DNA of 64,000 nucleotides from Lepraria neglecta (lineage: Eukaryota > Ascomycota > Lecanoromycetes > Lecanorales > Stereocaulaceae). Under the pieces are notes generated by a model. That model was given only the letters and a program-made list of their open reading frames with translations. It was not told the DNA's origin and searched no databases. Below are positions 21,181 to 33,816 of this stretch, in pieces (the stretch's first letter is position 1; every line of letters starts with the position of its first letter). Position numbers and translations under genes: made by a program. The stretch covers positions 4,960,001-5,024,000 of the forward strand of contig CM065647.1 of the NCBI GenBank assembly GCA_033220425.1, written 5' to 3'.

Positions 21181-23072
21181 TCATCGGGGATATGTGTAAT
21201 AACTAGGAAATGTGCTTCCTCTTTGTCTACTAGCATCAGTTCCTGGTTGTTTGCTGGAGCCAGATGTTAGCGACGCCGTCGGAGTGGGAGAAAATGGCTG
21301 TTGAGTAGGCTCGTCGTAGATTGGACCTTGGTAGCTGGCGAGTTGATCATATACATACGAGTCAGAGCCAGATTGGTGTGTTGGAGCCTGTGGAATGGCG
21401 CTCGGTTGTGGGTTCGATGGATCGTATCGTAGATTCTCAGGCACTATCTGACCAGTCTGCCATCTACTGAGCTCGACATTTTGTGAGTATGAGGCCTGGT
21501 AGGACCTCGGTCCTGCAGCAGCATGTGGGTAGATAGTTTGGCGCTCATCGTAGACCATAGTGTTCGGGGCCGCCAAGGGCGAGATTGTGGAGGTAGGATT
21601 TTGCACTTGTGGGAAAGTCGCAGCATGTTGCGGAATGTTCTGAGGCTGGGATGGCGCTCGAGGAGCATCGGAAAAATCGTAGTCTCTATATGTGCTAGTG
21701 TTTCCTGTAATTCCTGGAGTTGGCTGTGCGGACGATGAACTCCTCTGCCGGAAGAGCTCAGTTTGACGTTGCTGGGTCTGTGGATTTACAGACAAGCTAT
21801 TAGACTGACCAAAGGGGTGGGAGTACTGAGTCGGGGCGAGGGGAGATTGGGTCTCTGAATATTGAGATCTTGAGTACTGCGAGCTATCATTGATTGAAGA
21901 AACGGGAGATAGATTGGCTGATCCAATTGCAGCGCCGACACTCGACGGAACGTTAGTATAGACTGACGCCGCGTTATTAGGTGGTAGGTTTCGTTGATCT
22001 AAGCCTAGCCTCAAAGTAGGCCTCCGGGGCATGGCACCACCTCTCAAACTGAGATTCGAAAGAGAGGCCACAGGGTCAATGTGAGATCTAGGGTCTCGGA
22101 ATCCAGGTTGCAGGGTTTGAGCAAAATCAAAGTTCTCGGGCAATGCTCTTGACCTCATCATGCGCTCCTGGTCCTCGGTCGTCAGCCGTTTCAGCTTGGC
22201 TCGCCTGAGGAAATGAATTAGCCTCAGTACATTTGATGAGATCTCTGGTTGCAAACATGCCTGTTCTGGAACCAGACTTGCACCTGTCGTGGGCTCAGCC
22301 CGGGAATGTCGCGGGATAATCTTTCTCGCTGCGCTGAGTCTGGGTGCGCTTGGCGAGCAAATTCACTCACAAGATATCGAGTTTGAGCATGCGTCAGCCT
22401 AGATTTGATAGTTTAGTTCATCGCTTACGGCGATAGGATAGGCTGTACTAACCTGAATCGCTTCATCTTCCGCTTTTCTGCCAACAGTTCTGCCCCTGTC
22501 TTCTCAGTCCCTTCCATGGTGTCTTCCTCTTCGGAAGGCGCTGAATCGAGTTCTTCTCCTTCATCTGACTGTTGTTCAGCCTTTGTCAAGATCAGTTCTG
22601 GTGTGTATTGGGACACCGGACTGCCAGAAGCTGAAGGCTCGTGGCGTGTGCCGGTACCTGTGTCCCAAGAAAAGCCTGATGTCGAAGCGGGCGAAAGTAG
22701 ATGAGTCCCATGATTGCCCCTTTCTCCAGCGCTGGATGCTTGGACTAGATTGGTTCGGCCAGACGCAGGTTCGCGAGAAGGGCCATGCTGGTAACCTCCC
22801 TGGGTATATGAATCCATACCGCTGTCGTTCCCAGGGCGTGTCCCGCCATAAATCGACGCTTGGGGCCTGTTGCGAACTTGTTGAGACGTTCCACCGGGAT
22901 ATGGTGGCAACGTGAGTCCAGCAGAGTAGTGCAAATATTCACTAGATGTTGGAGGCTTTTCAGACATTGGTGGTGAGTTAGGTGGAGATGGAAGGAAGTA
23001 TGCACATCTTCGAGAGGGCAAGCTGGCATTGACATTCATTTGTGAAACTCCACAAGCACGAGCTTGAGACAA
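21181..23072 (-). CDS. Homeodomain transcription factor
   Basis: Three exons on the minus strand, 23072-22453, 22398-22261 and 22204-21181, give 593 residues. The homeodomain spans the joins: KMKRFR, then LTHAQTRYLVSEFARQA, SAQRERLSRDIPGLSPRQ and VQVWFQNR, then RAKLKRL. The helix-3 signature WFQNRRAK is complete, so DNA binding is expected. The rest is low-complexity: a Ser/Pro-rich N-terminus, an acidic stretch before the domain (QQSDEGEELDSAPSEEED) and a Gln/Ser/Pro/Tyr-rich C-terminus, as in fungal activators. The second intron starts GCATGT, a GC-AG intron; no GT donor keeps the WFQNRR codons. ATG at 23072 is used; one at 23039 is also possible. Fungal homeodomain proteins commonly act in sporulation or fruiting; the role here is unknown. 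Confidence 0.9.
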
Positions 23073-26000
23073 GAGTATATGTGCAATTCGTCATGCGCAA
23101 TTGCACCGAGTCCAACGTCCTATATCCGAGTAAGGAGCGAGGGCAATGATCAGGTCTCTTCTGATGCGTCTAAGTGCGGGCTATCTGCTACGAGGACAAT
23201 AATGTTGAGCGTGCCGAGTCGACGACTGGCAGTCGGCAACGTCGTGATTACTAATTGTTCTCTCAAAGCCTTGCTTGTTGTGACGACTGCTGCCTGGATA
23301 ATGTATTGGGAGATTGAAGTTGACGAAGACCGGACTGGTGTATCTAACAAGAGCCAGAAGCGCAGGTAGCTGGTAGTTGGTTGAGATGGAAGTAGTGGCA
23401 ATGTTAAAGAGGGAATCTCGAAGAAATCTAGCTCAAGGCTGATCTTGAAATCTGGGACTGCGATGAAGGCCGAGGTGGCGTTTCGGAACTAGCGCATCCA
23501 CAAGCCTTGATGAGTATCACATCTTGCTTTACAAATCTCCAGGACTTACTAATAATTGATCCAGCTTGGCGGCGGTGTCATTCCGTTGTAAGTGGCTATC
23601 CTCAACGCACGGAGATTCGAAAGGGTTGTCGCTGGCTGAGCCTGCAATAATAGGCGGACTCAGGTGTAAAGCGGACGCTTACTGATACTCGTCACATATT
23701 GCACCAGCGTATGTCGAGCAGAAAACGTTGTGTGGAAGGTTACTCGGCTAGGTCGCTGCAAATCAAGCGGGATCCTTGCCCAGAAGTGCAACCATCCCCG
23801 AAGTCGATGCTGAATCACCACAACCTAGAAATTCTGGAAAGAGCCCAGGGTTAAGATACTTCCGTCCTCACTAACCTATAAGTTGGAGGTATGCAGCGAG
23901 ATCAAGACAAGGTTGAACGAGAGGACTCGTGGCAGCACTAAAAGCGGTACTGCTAGCAAGGGGGGTCGTAGATTAGGCAACCTTTAACCAGAGCCCCAAA
24001 TCCTAATCCTACAGCAGCCGCCGCCTATGTGGCACGGGGGGACGGGGTTGCCGGTCTCCAACCCTGTATACAGTTTGTTAGATTAGAGGCTGGTGGCTGT
24101 GGCAGCATTGGCCCTGTTACAGAACACCATAGAAGGCTGCAATTAATAGCGGCCGACAGCCTCAGTGAACCAACAATCACTCACTTGAGCTCTGAGGACA
24201 AGAACTGTTGGTGAGCATGGAGAGAAGTATCGACGGATCACGACTGGTATATGGTAGGGTTGTGCTATATGCACGGGCCATTGTGACGGTGTGAAAGAGG
24301 CGTGTGAAACAAAAGCTGATGGGTGCTAGCAGGATAGTGCGGACTAGGCGGGAAAGAAGACTAAAGTCTCTCGTGTTGTAGGGAAGGATTTCCTTCTAAG
24401 CGCCGAGGGTTCATTATGTTGATTAGTCTACTAGATGCTCATGGCAGACGGAATTCGCGGACCGGCGGCCAAGATGTCATGATCGGGAGATTTAAATGCG
24501 ATGTTTCGACATTACATGAGCAGACTTCTGAGCTAGCATGATTAAAGTGCAGGCTTAACTCAAGTGAGGCGGAGAGGCGTTGAATATCTACCATCCTGGT
24601 AAAGTGTGAAAAAAATAAGCTTGTTTAACACGCCAGACTCAAGAAACGTCGGTGACGTTTCAGGATCTCTCTCATTGTCGCGTCCACCACGAGACTGTGT
24701 ATGGCAGAGATTATGGGATCAGTATTGTGAAACTGGTGACAGATGGCAGGTCACATCCGGGTGTCCGCAGAGGCACGGCACCTAGTTTATCCACGGACAT
24801 CCGCATTCCAAATTCTTCTGGCATTGTCCGCTTGGACGCAAGCTCCGCCAAGCTCATTGTTTGAGCAGATGAGTAGTATCTCGATCTAACAGCCTTAAGG
24901 GTTGTTAAAATTTTGAGTAATCGAGATTCAAGTCCGTGCTATTTATGTGAGTGCTATTCGCAGTGGACGTTGGGTGGTTTAGATTCGTTATAGCAGCCGG
25001 TGCAGAGTTAGATGATCGAGGTTAGGTAGAGCTGCCCTTGTACAGAATAGGCCTTGACGCGTTTAGGATAGAGTGGTCACGAGAGGCGAGTTCCATGCAG
25101 ACAGCCGTTCGACTCAAATTTGGGCCTGTCAGAAGCTCATTGGAGGTTGGAAAACGAGACGGTCAAGATAGTCGAGATGCGCAACAACTATTTGGGTGGG
25201 TTGTAGTGGGTTGGAAATCTGCGAAATGCCTAACAACCTTCCCGTTTCCAGCTGAGTGTTGGACGGCGCACAAGCGTCGTTATGGTCATCTACCATTGGC
25301 TATTGATGTTTTGAATCTGTTAAGCTGAAGAATTGTTGGTTTTAAAAGTTTGGCTAACGGTTTCCTCCGTGAGCCATTATGCGAGGCTCTTGAGCATCCG
25401 TATCCGAAATGACGAGGATTTTTCGCTTCGGCATCGGTGTTCGAAACCGCCCGTCCCCGGAAGCGGCAGCGGTGTGACGGAATTCTGGGGATGTGTTCTA
25501 GCGGTCCCGCCGCCTCCTTTGGGGGGCGTTTTTGACGAGTTCAAGGTGGCGTGCCGGCCTCGGCGTGACTCTGGAGAGGGCTTAGTCTTAGGAAATTACA
25601 GCGGCAACAGTGGTGTCCTAAGGTAGAACGACGTAGTATGCCGTATGACCAGTAGGGGTCAATAGCGAGTCTGAATGAGAGCAATTGGTGACTTCGGTTG
25701 TGGTTGGATTAAAGCCACTTCGGTTACTCCAGAGACTAGCTATTGATGTCAGCTTTTAAGGTGGGTCTCAGTGCCACGAGGTCGGCCAGAAAAGGCAGGA
25801 ACCCTGGAACCTTCCAAGAGATCGTCCCTTGCAGTAGTGTTGTGTAACAAAGATTTTCGGTCTTGACTTGCACCCGGACATAATCAATACCGCATCTAGT
25901 ATAATCTCGGAGTTAGTATTGCCTATTCGAGAAGGGTGTGAAGGTGTGAAACATGTCTACAGAGTAAGTGTTGCAGGACACGATTCAAGACTCATTATTA

Positions 26001-26368
26001 GGTGGAAAGAGGGAATTCGGGTGCCGGAAATACGTACGAAATGAGACCACTGCATACATCAGCAATCAGGCAGATTGTTGATTTCGTGAAGCCTTCATAC
26101 TGCTGTTTCACACTTGAGAAATGTTGGAAATAGGCTACTTCTCGAACTGCCTTACCGCACTTTACATTCTGGATGGAGGAAAAACATGGGCCTTATGTTG
26201 AGATCGAGCGGTATTATAACGTTACTATACTTTTCAGATATGGGTTGAGCTTAGTCTACAGGTATTCACCTTTTTCAATGCATCAATATTCTTAAGTGTT
26301 GGAAACTTGGATAGAGATACGTGAGATGTCGAAAATTAAATTTGCGAAAGCACTTTTCAAATGGGTAT
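23073..26368. other. 3.3-kb stretch without a supported gene
   Basis: The left part is the promoter side of the homeodomain gene. Short frames (for example 24029-24214, 25038-25328, 25333-25626 on the plus strand) have no recognised domain. Long upstream regions are common for developmental regulators, so much of this may be control sequence or an unseen non-coding transcript. Confidence 0.5.
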
Positions 26369-28609
26369 CTACTTAATGAATGCCTCCCGTACGGCCTCAA
26401 CTCCATTCTCAATCACGGGCTTCTCTTCCTGATCCGTCGGCAGCGGCGTGACTTCCTTGATCAATTGCTCCTGATTCTCATCTGTCCCATTCACCTCTGC
26501 TTTCTCCTTGTTCTCATCGCCTTCAGGCTCAAAAAGAGCATCTAGTTTATTGCCATCATCGATCTTGTCGAAGAGATTGAGCTTGCTTTTCGATGCTATT
26601 CGCAGTGTGCGCCATAGCTTGCTTGCTTTCGCGTCAATCGCCAAATGCTTTTCTTCGTCTGTCCTCGCCATAACAATGTCAAAATCCGCATCGGCGATGG
26701 GGCGCCTGAAAGATTCTGCTGATGGTATGGAATACCTTTGAAAGTCAGAGCCATCGAAGGAACCTCAAGCACTGGGACTTACCTTTCCGGATCCTTCAAC
26801 TTCTCCATTACATTCACATCACTACCGTCGGAGAGGAACTTGAGATCCAAAGACCCGAGCGGCATTGGTCTGATCCTTTTGTTGGCACATACTCCTCGGG
26901 CACCATTCTCCGCCTCCGCGAAATCCTCGGCAGAGATCGGGTCACGTTCAATAGGTGGACAACCTTCGGCTTTCCAGTGAACCCAATTCTTGTCTCTTGA
27001 GAGAACGGTATCTACCATACGATAGTAGAATTTTCCTTCAAGGCCTTGTTGTAGATATGTCGCTATGTCGTTTCTCATGGTGGATGCCCATTTCACCTGT
27101 CTCATTTAGTCACGATCGTTTGCTAGCAGACGGGATGTGTGACATACGTGTTCCTCATTTAAAGTGTAACTATAAAGTACTGATTTGTTGCTGGTATGTT
27201 CGAGCTTCTTCTTTGCTTTGGGGGTGAGCGAAAGGAGGAAGTCAACCAATATCAAGGCCTGGACCAGAATGTGACGGCGGAAGGCAAGATCGCTGACCTT
27301 GTGGCACTTTAGCTAGATAGATTTTTGGATGTAGCAAATTCGTTCCTTACCTCCAGGTCAAAAAGGTCGCGGCTGGTCAGGTATTTAGGGTTGAAACTGC
27401 TCGATAGTTCATCTTCCTGCCCGTTGCGTTTCCGCTTCACGCCCCGTTTGTTGTCGTCCGGCAGCTTCGATGTGCCTCGAGCTAGAAGTTCTTGATGGAC
27501 TTCCTTGAATTTGCGCATTGTGACATCAAGCGCACTTCGGAATTTTTGTAGGTTGGTCTCTTCAAATAGCCGCGTTGGAGTGGAGAAGTTCTGTTGTAGA
27601 GACCAGAAGATCGGGTATAATGTGTCCATATCTGGCGTACTCTCTTGAGGTTTCGCTTCCTGCGCGTCAAATTTGACTGTCTTTGAGAATACCCCTGTTT
27701 GTTCGGCCGCGTCTTTTTGCTGCTCTGGTATAGATTGCCCTTCTAGCTTATTGATATCCTTTTCGCCTTCTAAGGTTCCCTCCTTTTGATCCAATTCCAT
27801 GCCATCTTCGGCTTTCGCTTCGTTTTTGGAAGGCCAATCTTCGTATACGGTAACGTTCTCGACGTGGTACTCTCCTCTTAAATTGACGGAGCTTCTGTCG
27901 CCCAGTGGAAAGCTCTGAAACAGGAAGATGAAGACCCTTCCGCAAAAGACCGTATCTTCCGCCCTCGACAGTCGACGAAGGAGCTCGTTGCAAGAGCGCA
28001 ATATGACGAGATTTTTTTGCTTGAAATGTTTCTAGCGTCGATGTCATAGTTAGGAACACTTCATGTACAGATAGCTTGACGTAGACTAACAGCAGTGATT
28101 CGCTCTCGTCTAGAATCCAGATAGTCGAACACAATTCGGCATCCATCTATAGTCTGTGTATCCAGCAGCTCTTCGACGAGCCAGAAAAGTAGGCTTGGTT
28201 CGCAATATTCTGTGCAAGTTAGTCCTCGCACAGTACCTTTGATGCTCCTGGAACGTACCGAGGTCAGAGAGTATGGACAAGATGTCGAAAAGGTTCCACA
28301 CTTCGCTAAATGAAGGATCTTCAATAGATGTGGACGCCTTGAATGCATTAGACAGAGCCTTCTGTGCAATGAGCGCAGTCTCACCAGAAGATCGTAGAAG
28401 ATGTTCCGACACGCAGTCTCAATAGCTGCGTATTTCCGGTTGATAGATCCGTGCGACTGGTGCCCAATCTCCTCGATCCCACCCTCGAAATCTTGCGTAG
28501 TCAACGCAGGCTCGATACCTCCATTTGCTTTAATGTCTCGCGCCCTTGCAAGGAGCTTCTTAAAGACGGCTGTGAAATTATCCACAGATTCGATCCCAGC
28601 GCTGGACAT
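26369..28609 (-). CDS. THO complex subunit 1 (Hpr1/THOC1 family)
   Basis: Seven exons on the minus strand, 28609-28385, 28337-28259, 28209-28091, 28031-27351, 27297-27148, 27096-26783 and 26735-26369, join in phase to 644 residues. The Hpr1/THOC1 core is read across the joins: QDFEGGIEEIGHQSHG, INRKYAAIETACRNIFYDLL, DPSFSEVWNLFDILSIL, CEPSLLFWLVEELLDTQTID and RSCNELLRRLSRAEDTVFCG. Further on are DTLYPIFWSLQQNFSTPTRL and FLLSLTPKAKKKLE. THO couples transcription elongation to mRNA packaging and export in the nucleus. The C-terminus is charged and acidic. Start at 28609 (MSSAGIES) preferred over ATG 28627. It is divergent from the Aquarius gene. Confidence 0.92.
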
Positions 28610-28936
28610 CTTGAGCTTCGTACGCATGTGCGCGATCTTGTACTCCTCACCAAAAGCTCATTGTTGTTGGATGGAGTAGTGAATAATGGGAACAACGGCG
28701 ACGATTCACCGGTTCCTGGACATTGAGGCTCTGCGGGCCGTAATCTATAGTGCCCTAGCGGTAAGATATCTCAGCCCTATCAAAAACACTTGGGACGCGA
28801 CTGGGAGAAGTCTTGTGCTTAACTGCCTTCCTGTAAATCTGGGCCAGCGAAAATGCTGAGCGCAACAATACGAACTCTCCATAGCAGCCATTCTTCCAAT
28901 CAATAGAAGCCGGCGATAACAACTCCCGAAGCAACC
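28610..28936. promoter_or_regulatory. Shared divergent promoter of THO1 and Aquarius genes
   Basis: The 327 bp between two start codons pointing apart must hold both promoters. I see no clear TATA box. Both genes act on nascent mRNA, so shared control is plausible but not shown. Confidence 0.6.
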
Positions 28937-31900
28937 ATGGCGGAAATACAGCAGCGTGGAACACGAGACCTGGCAGTGGTTGAAGAGCTTGGAGAAGACA
29001 GTCATTGGACCCAGCTCGCAAAAAAATACTGGTCGAAGCCAGCCAAGTCAAAGAAAGTCAAGCCAGAAGTCATAAGGAATGAAATCTGGGATGTGCTGGA
29101 GAAGGAGGAGTTTCCCTTTCGATCTCTACTATTGCTTGAGAATCTGCAGCTCCTGGAAAAGTATGGACCTCCTCGACAGGCGTAGCTAATGCTAATTTCA
29201 AACAGCTATTTATGGCCTGGCTACAGCGACGCATCCACGAACTACCATGTGCTCCTGACTGCGTTACTGGTGACTGTCAAGAGCAGAGAGAATCTTCCAA
29301 CGTGGAGTGAGTACATTCCCAATGGCTTTGATGGAGGTTCTAACCGTTGCTAGGCATCTTTGCCGACGACCCTGCACGTTTCTCATCCTTCTTCCGGCGT
29401 GTGCTCTCGATGAGCCTTGACAGCTCTCTGTCTGCCAAAATCAGAACGCATCTGCTTTCCTTCCTTATAAGCGCCTTCCAATCGCTAGACAACGGTCTTG
29501 TTCGTAAAGAGTGCGCGCCTTTGGTTTCCATATCGATATGGCATAATTTGGCAAGCGAGTCAGCTCGAGAACATAAATTTGAGGAGCATGGTCAGCTCAG
29601 AAAAGCATGGCGAGCTGCTGCTAAACGATACGAAGCCGCCGATGAAGAGGCGCAGGCGAAATTACGATTCGAGCGAGCCTGGTTATACACTCTGCTATTG
29701 GACTTTGTCGGCCGTCTGTATAAAGAGGACCCAGGTAAGGTGATCCACACTCAGAAATGTCCAATTACTGACATGGCACCAGAAAACGTGGTATATTGCG
29801 AACGATTTCTTGAATTCCTCACCGACCTGGAAAGCCAACTGCCTACAAGAAGATACGTCAACACGCTAGTCCAAGACCTAAATCTTCTAGCCTTGATTCG
29901 TATATCTCCGATGTTCAATACTCTAGTCAATGGCCTTCTACGTGACCTTTTCGTCTTGTGCCGTCACTTCGTGAATTTCTCCATCGACGATAACACGGGT
30001 ACGCAGTATTCGAGAACCCAATCAAACGAAAGACACTATGAAAACTTAGCCCGACTGCAGAGGACCACACTGAAGCATTTCAAATCAAAGCTCACGATAC
30101 TCGCTCTGTCCAACTATGGAGCCATTGATCAGAGACAGGAGCTAGAAGGTCACTTCAAACAATTGACAGATATCGAGTTGGGAGAACTTTGCGAGTTGCT
30201 TGGCTTCCGAACAGGCTATCCATCCGCTGCGGGTGTTCAGATGAATCGTGAACTCCTGATGGAGGTCTTGATATCGGCACACGAGAGGAGAAAGACTTTC
30301 CAGGAGTCTGTAAGGGATCTGACCACCCAGCCCACAGAAATCGAGCTTTATGACTCATCACTTATGCGAAATGAAACATTCAATGGTGCTCGATCACTTG
30401 CGATTCCGAAGATCAATCTCCAGTATCTTAGTGTTGGAGACTTTCTCTGGCGATCGTTCATCCTTTACCGATGCGAGCAATTCTTCGAGATCAGGGGATA
30501 TTTAGAGAATGTTGTCAAGCGACTGCAGCCCGAGAGCACGGATTCAGATGGCGGCGTCCGATTCGGTGGCTTTTCGAAGATGGCTCTTCCCATAACGAAA
30601 CCTGCGTAAGTGCTTGTTCCAAGTCAGAACCCTTGAACGACGCTGCTAACGCCGTGGATAGCATACTAGAGGCTGCGCCACCGAAAGTTGGACACGACCA
30701 GCCTGCGTACATTAGAGCCGAGATAACGCTCAATGTGAGCAGGCTGGCCGATTCTGTGAGGCGAGATTGGGACTCCCTGCGACCAGAAGACGTGGTCTAC
30801 TTACTGGCTGTAAAGCCTCCTGAAGATTCTAGCAGCTTCACGGACGGTCACTACGCAAAAAAGAGGCCGCAAACCTCTGGCCTTCTCACTTTACGAACAG
30901 CAGAGGTTGTACAGCTGCTTGATGAAAATGGTCGCTTGATCAGAGAGCCTCCACCACACCAAGTCAATGGGTACGGTAGTAGACCGCGGATTAGAAGACT
31001 CATCGTCCATCTCGACCCCGTTTCATTCAAGGCTGACGCCGAGCTCAAAGGGGACGGGAGGCCAGACTTCTATGAGTCCGTTAATGTCATTGTACGCCGC
31101 AACCAGCGGGAGAACAATTTCAAAAAAATTCTGGAGACGATCCAAAGCCTTGCTCTATCTGACGTTCCGGTGCCCGCCTGGCTTCAAGAGGTATTTCTTG
31201 GGTATGGAGATCCTGCTTCAGCAACGTACACAAGACTCGCAAACAAGCTCAAGGCTGTTGATTTCCGAGACACATTCATTGACTGGCAGCATCTGGTGGA
31301 GAGCTTCCCTGGCAAGGTATGTCTCGCACTGATCTCGTTGCGCCTCAAAGCTAACCACTGTTCCAGACCATTGAAGCCCAGAGCGAGGATGTTAAGTCCC
31401 ATGGCCCTCCATTTGTTATAGAGGCTTCAACCACTTCAATTCCTGTCGCTCCGAAACCTTCGAAAAAGCGTCGGCGCGGCGAAGCTGAGCCTATGCAGCA
31501 GACTAAAGAGTCCACCAAAGTTTCTACCTACCGTCCGCCTGCTCGTGGACCCTACCCAACCGATACGCCAAAAATGAATCGCGTCCGTTTCACTCCAGCG
31601 CAGATCGAAGCGATTGCCTCAGGCACACAACCAGGTCTAACGGTCATTGTGGGACCTCCAGGTACCGGTAAAACAGACGTGGCAACGCAGATCATCAACA
31701 ATGTCTACCATGACTTTCCCTCGCAGCGGACGTTGCTGATGGCCCACAGCAACCAAGCCTTGAACCAACTCTTCCAGAAGATAATGGCTCTTGACATTGA
31801 CGGAAGACATCTACTCAGGCTAGGTCAGGGAGAAGGTGACCTGGAGACAGCAGAGAGCTTCAGCAAATACGGGCGAGTGGAGTCGTTCTTGGACAACCGA

Positions 31901-33463
31901 GCCTATCTACTTGGTGAGGTAGACCGCCTTGCTGCCAATTTCGGCGCACCTGGAGCTCATGGCAGTTCTTGTGAGACCGCTGGTTATTTCAACTCCGTTT
32001 ATGTGCAACCGGCCTGGTCAAAATTTTGGGATCAAGCCAAAGCACCAGAAAGCGCCGAAGCAGACATCGTCTCGGCCTTCCCTTTCCACCACTACTTCCA
32101 GAACGCCCCGCAGCCACTCTTTCCGCCCTCCTCTACCAAAGAGAGTGTTCTAGACATCGTCCGTGGATGTCAAAGCCACATCACCAAATTATTCACCTCA
32201 ATTGAAGACATCCGACCTTTCGAGATCCTACGCTCTAACAAGGACAAAATGAATTATCTGATGATCAAAGAAGCACGTATCATCGCCATGACCACCACGC
32301 ACGCCGCCATGCGCCGGCAAGAGATCGCTGACTTGGGTTTCCACTACGACAACGTGATAATGGAAGAAGCGGCTCAGATCACGGAGATCGAGAATTTCAT
32401 ACCCCTTGCCCTTCAAAAGCCGAAAGATGGCGAGCTACCTCTGCAAAGAGTAGTCTTGTGTGGAGACCACCTCCAAAACTCGCCCATCATCCAGAACATG
32501 GCATTCCGCCAATTTGCTAATCTAGAGCAATCACTCTTTCTCCGCCTTGTCCGTTTGGGGGTTCCCACAATCAACCTCGACCACCAAGGTCGTGCACGAC
32601 CCAGCATAGCAGAGCTCTACAAATGGCGCTACCCCGATCTCAAAAATCTGCCCAACGTGAGATCAGAGCCCGAATACTTGCGTGCCAACGCCGGTTTCAG
32701 ATATGAGTATCAGTTCATCGATGTCCCTGACTACAAAGGTACAGGCGAATCGCAACCAACTCCGCACTTCTTCCAGAACCTGGGGGAGGCAGAATATGCC
32801 GTGGCGACGTATCAGTACATGCGCTTGCTAGACTACCCAGCAAGCAAGATCTCCATTCTAACAACGTATGCGGGGCAGAGGGCTTTGATAAGGGATATAC
32901 TGGGCCACCGATGTGCAAAGAACAGGTTGTTCGGTATGCCGAGAATCGTGACGACCGTGGATAAATATCAAGGAGAGCAGAATGACTATATCATACTGTC
33001 TCTGACACGCACACGCCATCCTGGCTACCTCCGCGACATCCGCCGCCTTACAGTCGCTCTCTCCCGCGCTCGATTGGGCTTGTATATCCTCGGTCGCCGC
33101 AGCGTCTTCCGATCGACGCCTGAATTGTTGCAGGCATTCAAATTGCCCCTGGATCGACCTGAAAAGTTGCTGCTGACGACAGGTGAAGTCTTTCCAACAC
33201 AACGGCTGATGGAGGATCAGGTGGAAGAGACAGAGATGGCCGGGGTAGAGCATTTGGGGCAGTATGTATTTGAGATGACGCAGGCAAAGGTCAAGATGTT
33301 GAAGAGAGGGGAGGGACAATTGCCGCCTCAGGAGGTAAACGTGGGAATGGTGGACGAGGAGGTGGTGGACGACGCGGAGATGGAAGACGAGGAGATGGAC
33401 GTGGGTGACGGTGAGATCAAGGTGGAGGAGCCTGAGGAACCGGAGTTGGATAGTATAACATGA
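28937..33463 (+). CDS. Intron-binding protein Aquarius (Cwf11), SF1 RNA helicase
   Basis: Six exons, 28937-29160, 29206-29306, 29354-29734, 29783-30605, 30662-31316 and 31367-33463, give 1426 residues, close to the family's usual length. The N-terminal half is the Aquarius-specific armadillo-like region (WTQLAKKYWSK; RRYVNTLVQDLNLLALI). The C-terminal half is a UPF1-like helicase: Walker A GPPGTGKT at about 824-831, MEEAAQITEIE (motif II), VLCGDHLQ (III), TVDKYQGEQNDYIILSL (V) and LTVALSRARLGLYILG (VI). Aquarius binds the intron upstream of the branch site and remodels the spliceosome. The tail after the helicase is very acidic (EEVVDDAEMEDEEMDVGDGE). Start at 28937 gives MAEIQQRGTRDLAVV. No breaks were seen. 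Confidence 0.95.
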
Positions 33464-33816
33464 GGCTGATAGAGAGTGACTTTCTTGCATATAAATGGCA
33501 CAAAAAGCTGGAAATGTATGCAAACAGCGTGGCGGTGAGCTTTGAATGGCGGCAACGAAGTAGGGGGAAAGTGCGAAATGCTGAATACCAAAGGTGAAGA
33601 AACCATGTAACCCACTAAAACAGCGGGCTGACAACCCTAGACTGCGCCAATTGGAGCTCTTTTGGAGCAGCGATGACGTCGTTTGAGAGGCTTATGAAAC
33701 TTCAAATATGTTGATTTCAGAATTGTCGAACCAGGTAACCGGAGGCGCTAGTAAACAGCCCTTCACAACACAATCCGGGATCAACACCATACAACCTTTT
33801 CACAGTCAAGGTCGAG
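33464..33816. other. Intergenic, promoter side of the next gene
   Basis: Holds the 3' end of the Aquarius transcript and the upstream region of the first 2EXR-like gene. No other feature was seen. Confidence 0.5.

Noticed and set aside
23064-26360. Small open frames as candidate effector or peptide genes
   Set aside because: No signal peptides, cysteine patterns or leader-like sequence accompany them.
32858-33634. 258-codon minus-strand frame over the Aquarius 3' end
   Set aside because: It is His/Leu-rich shadow sequence opposite the acidic Aquarius tail, with no domain.
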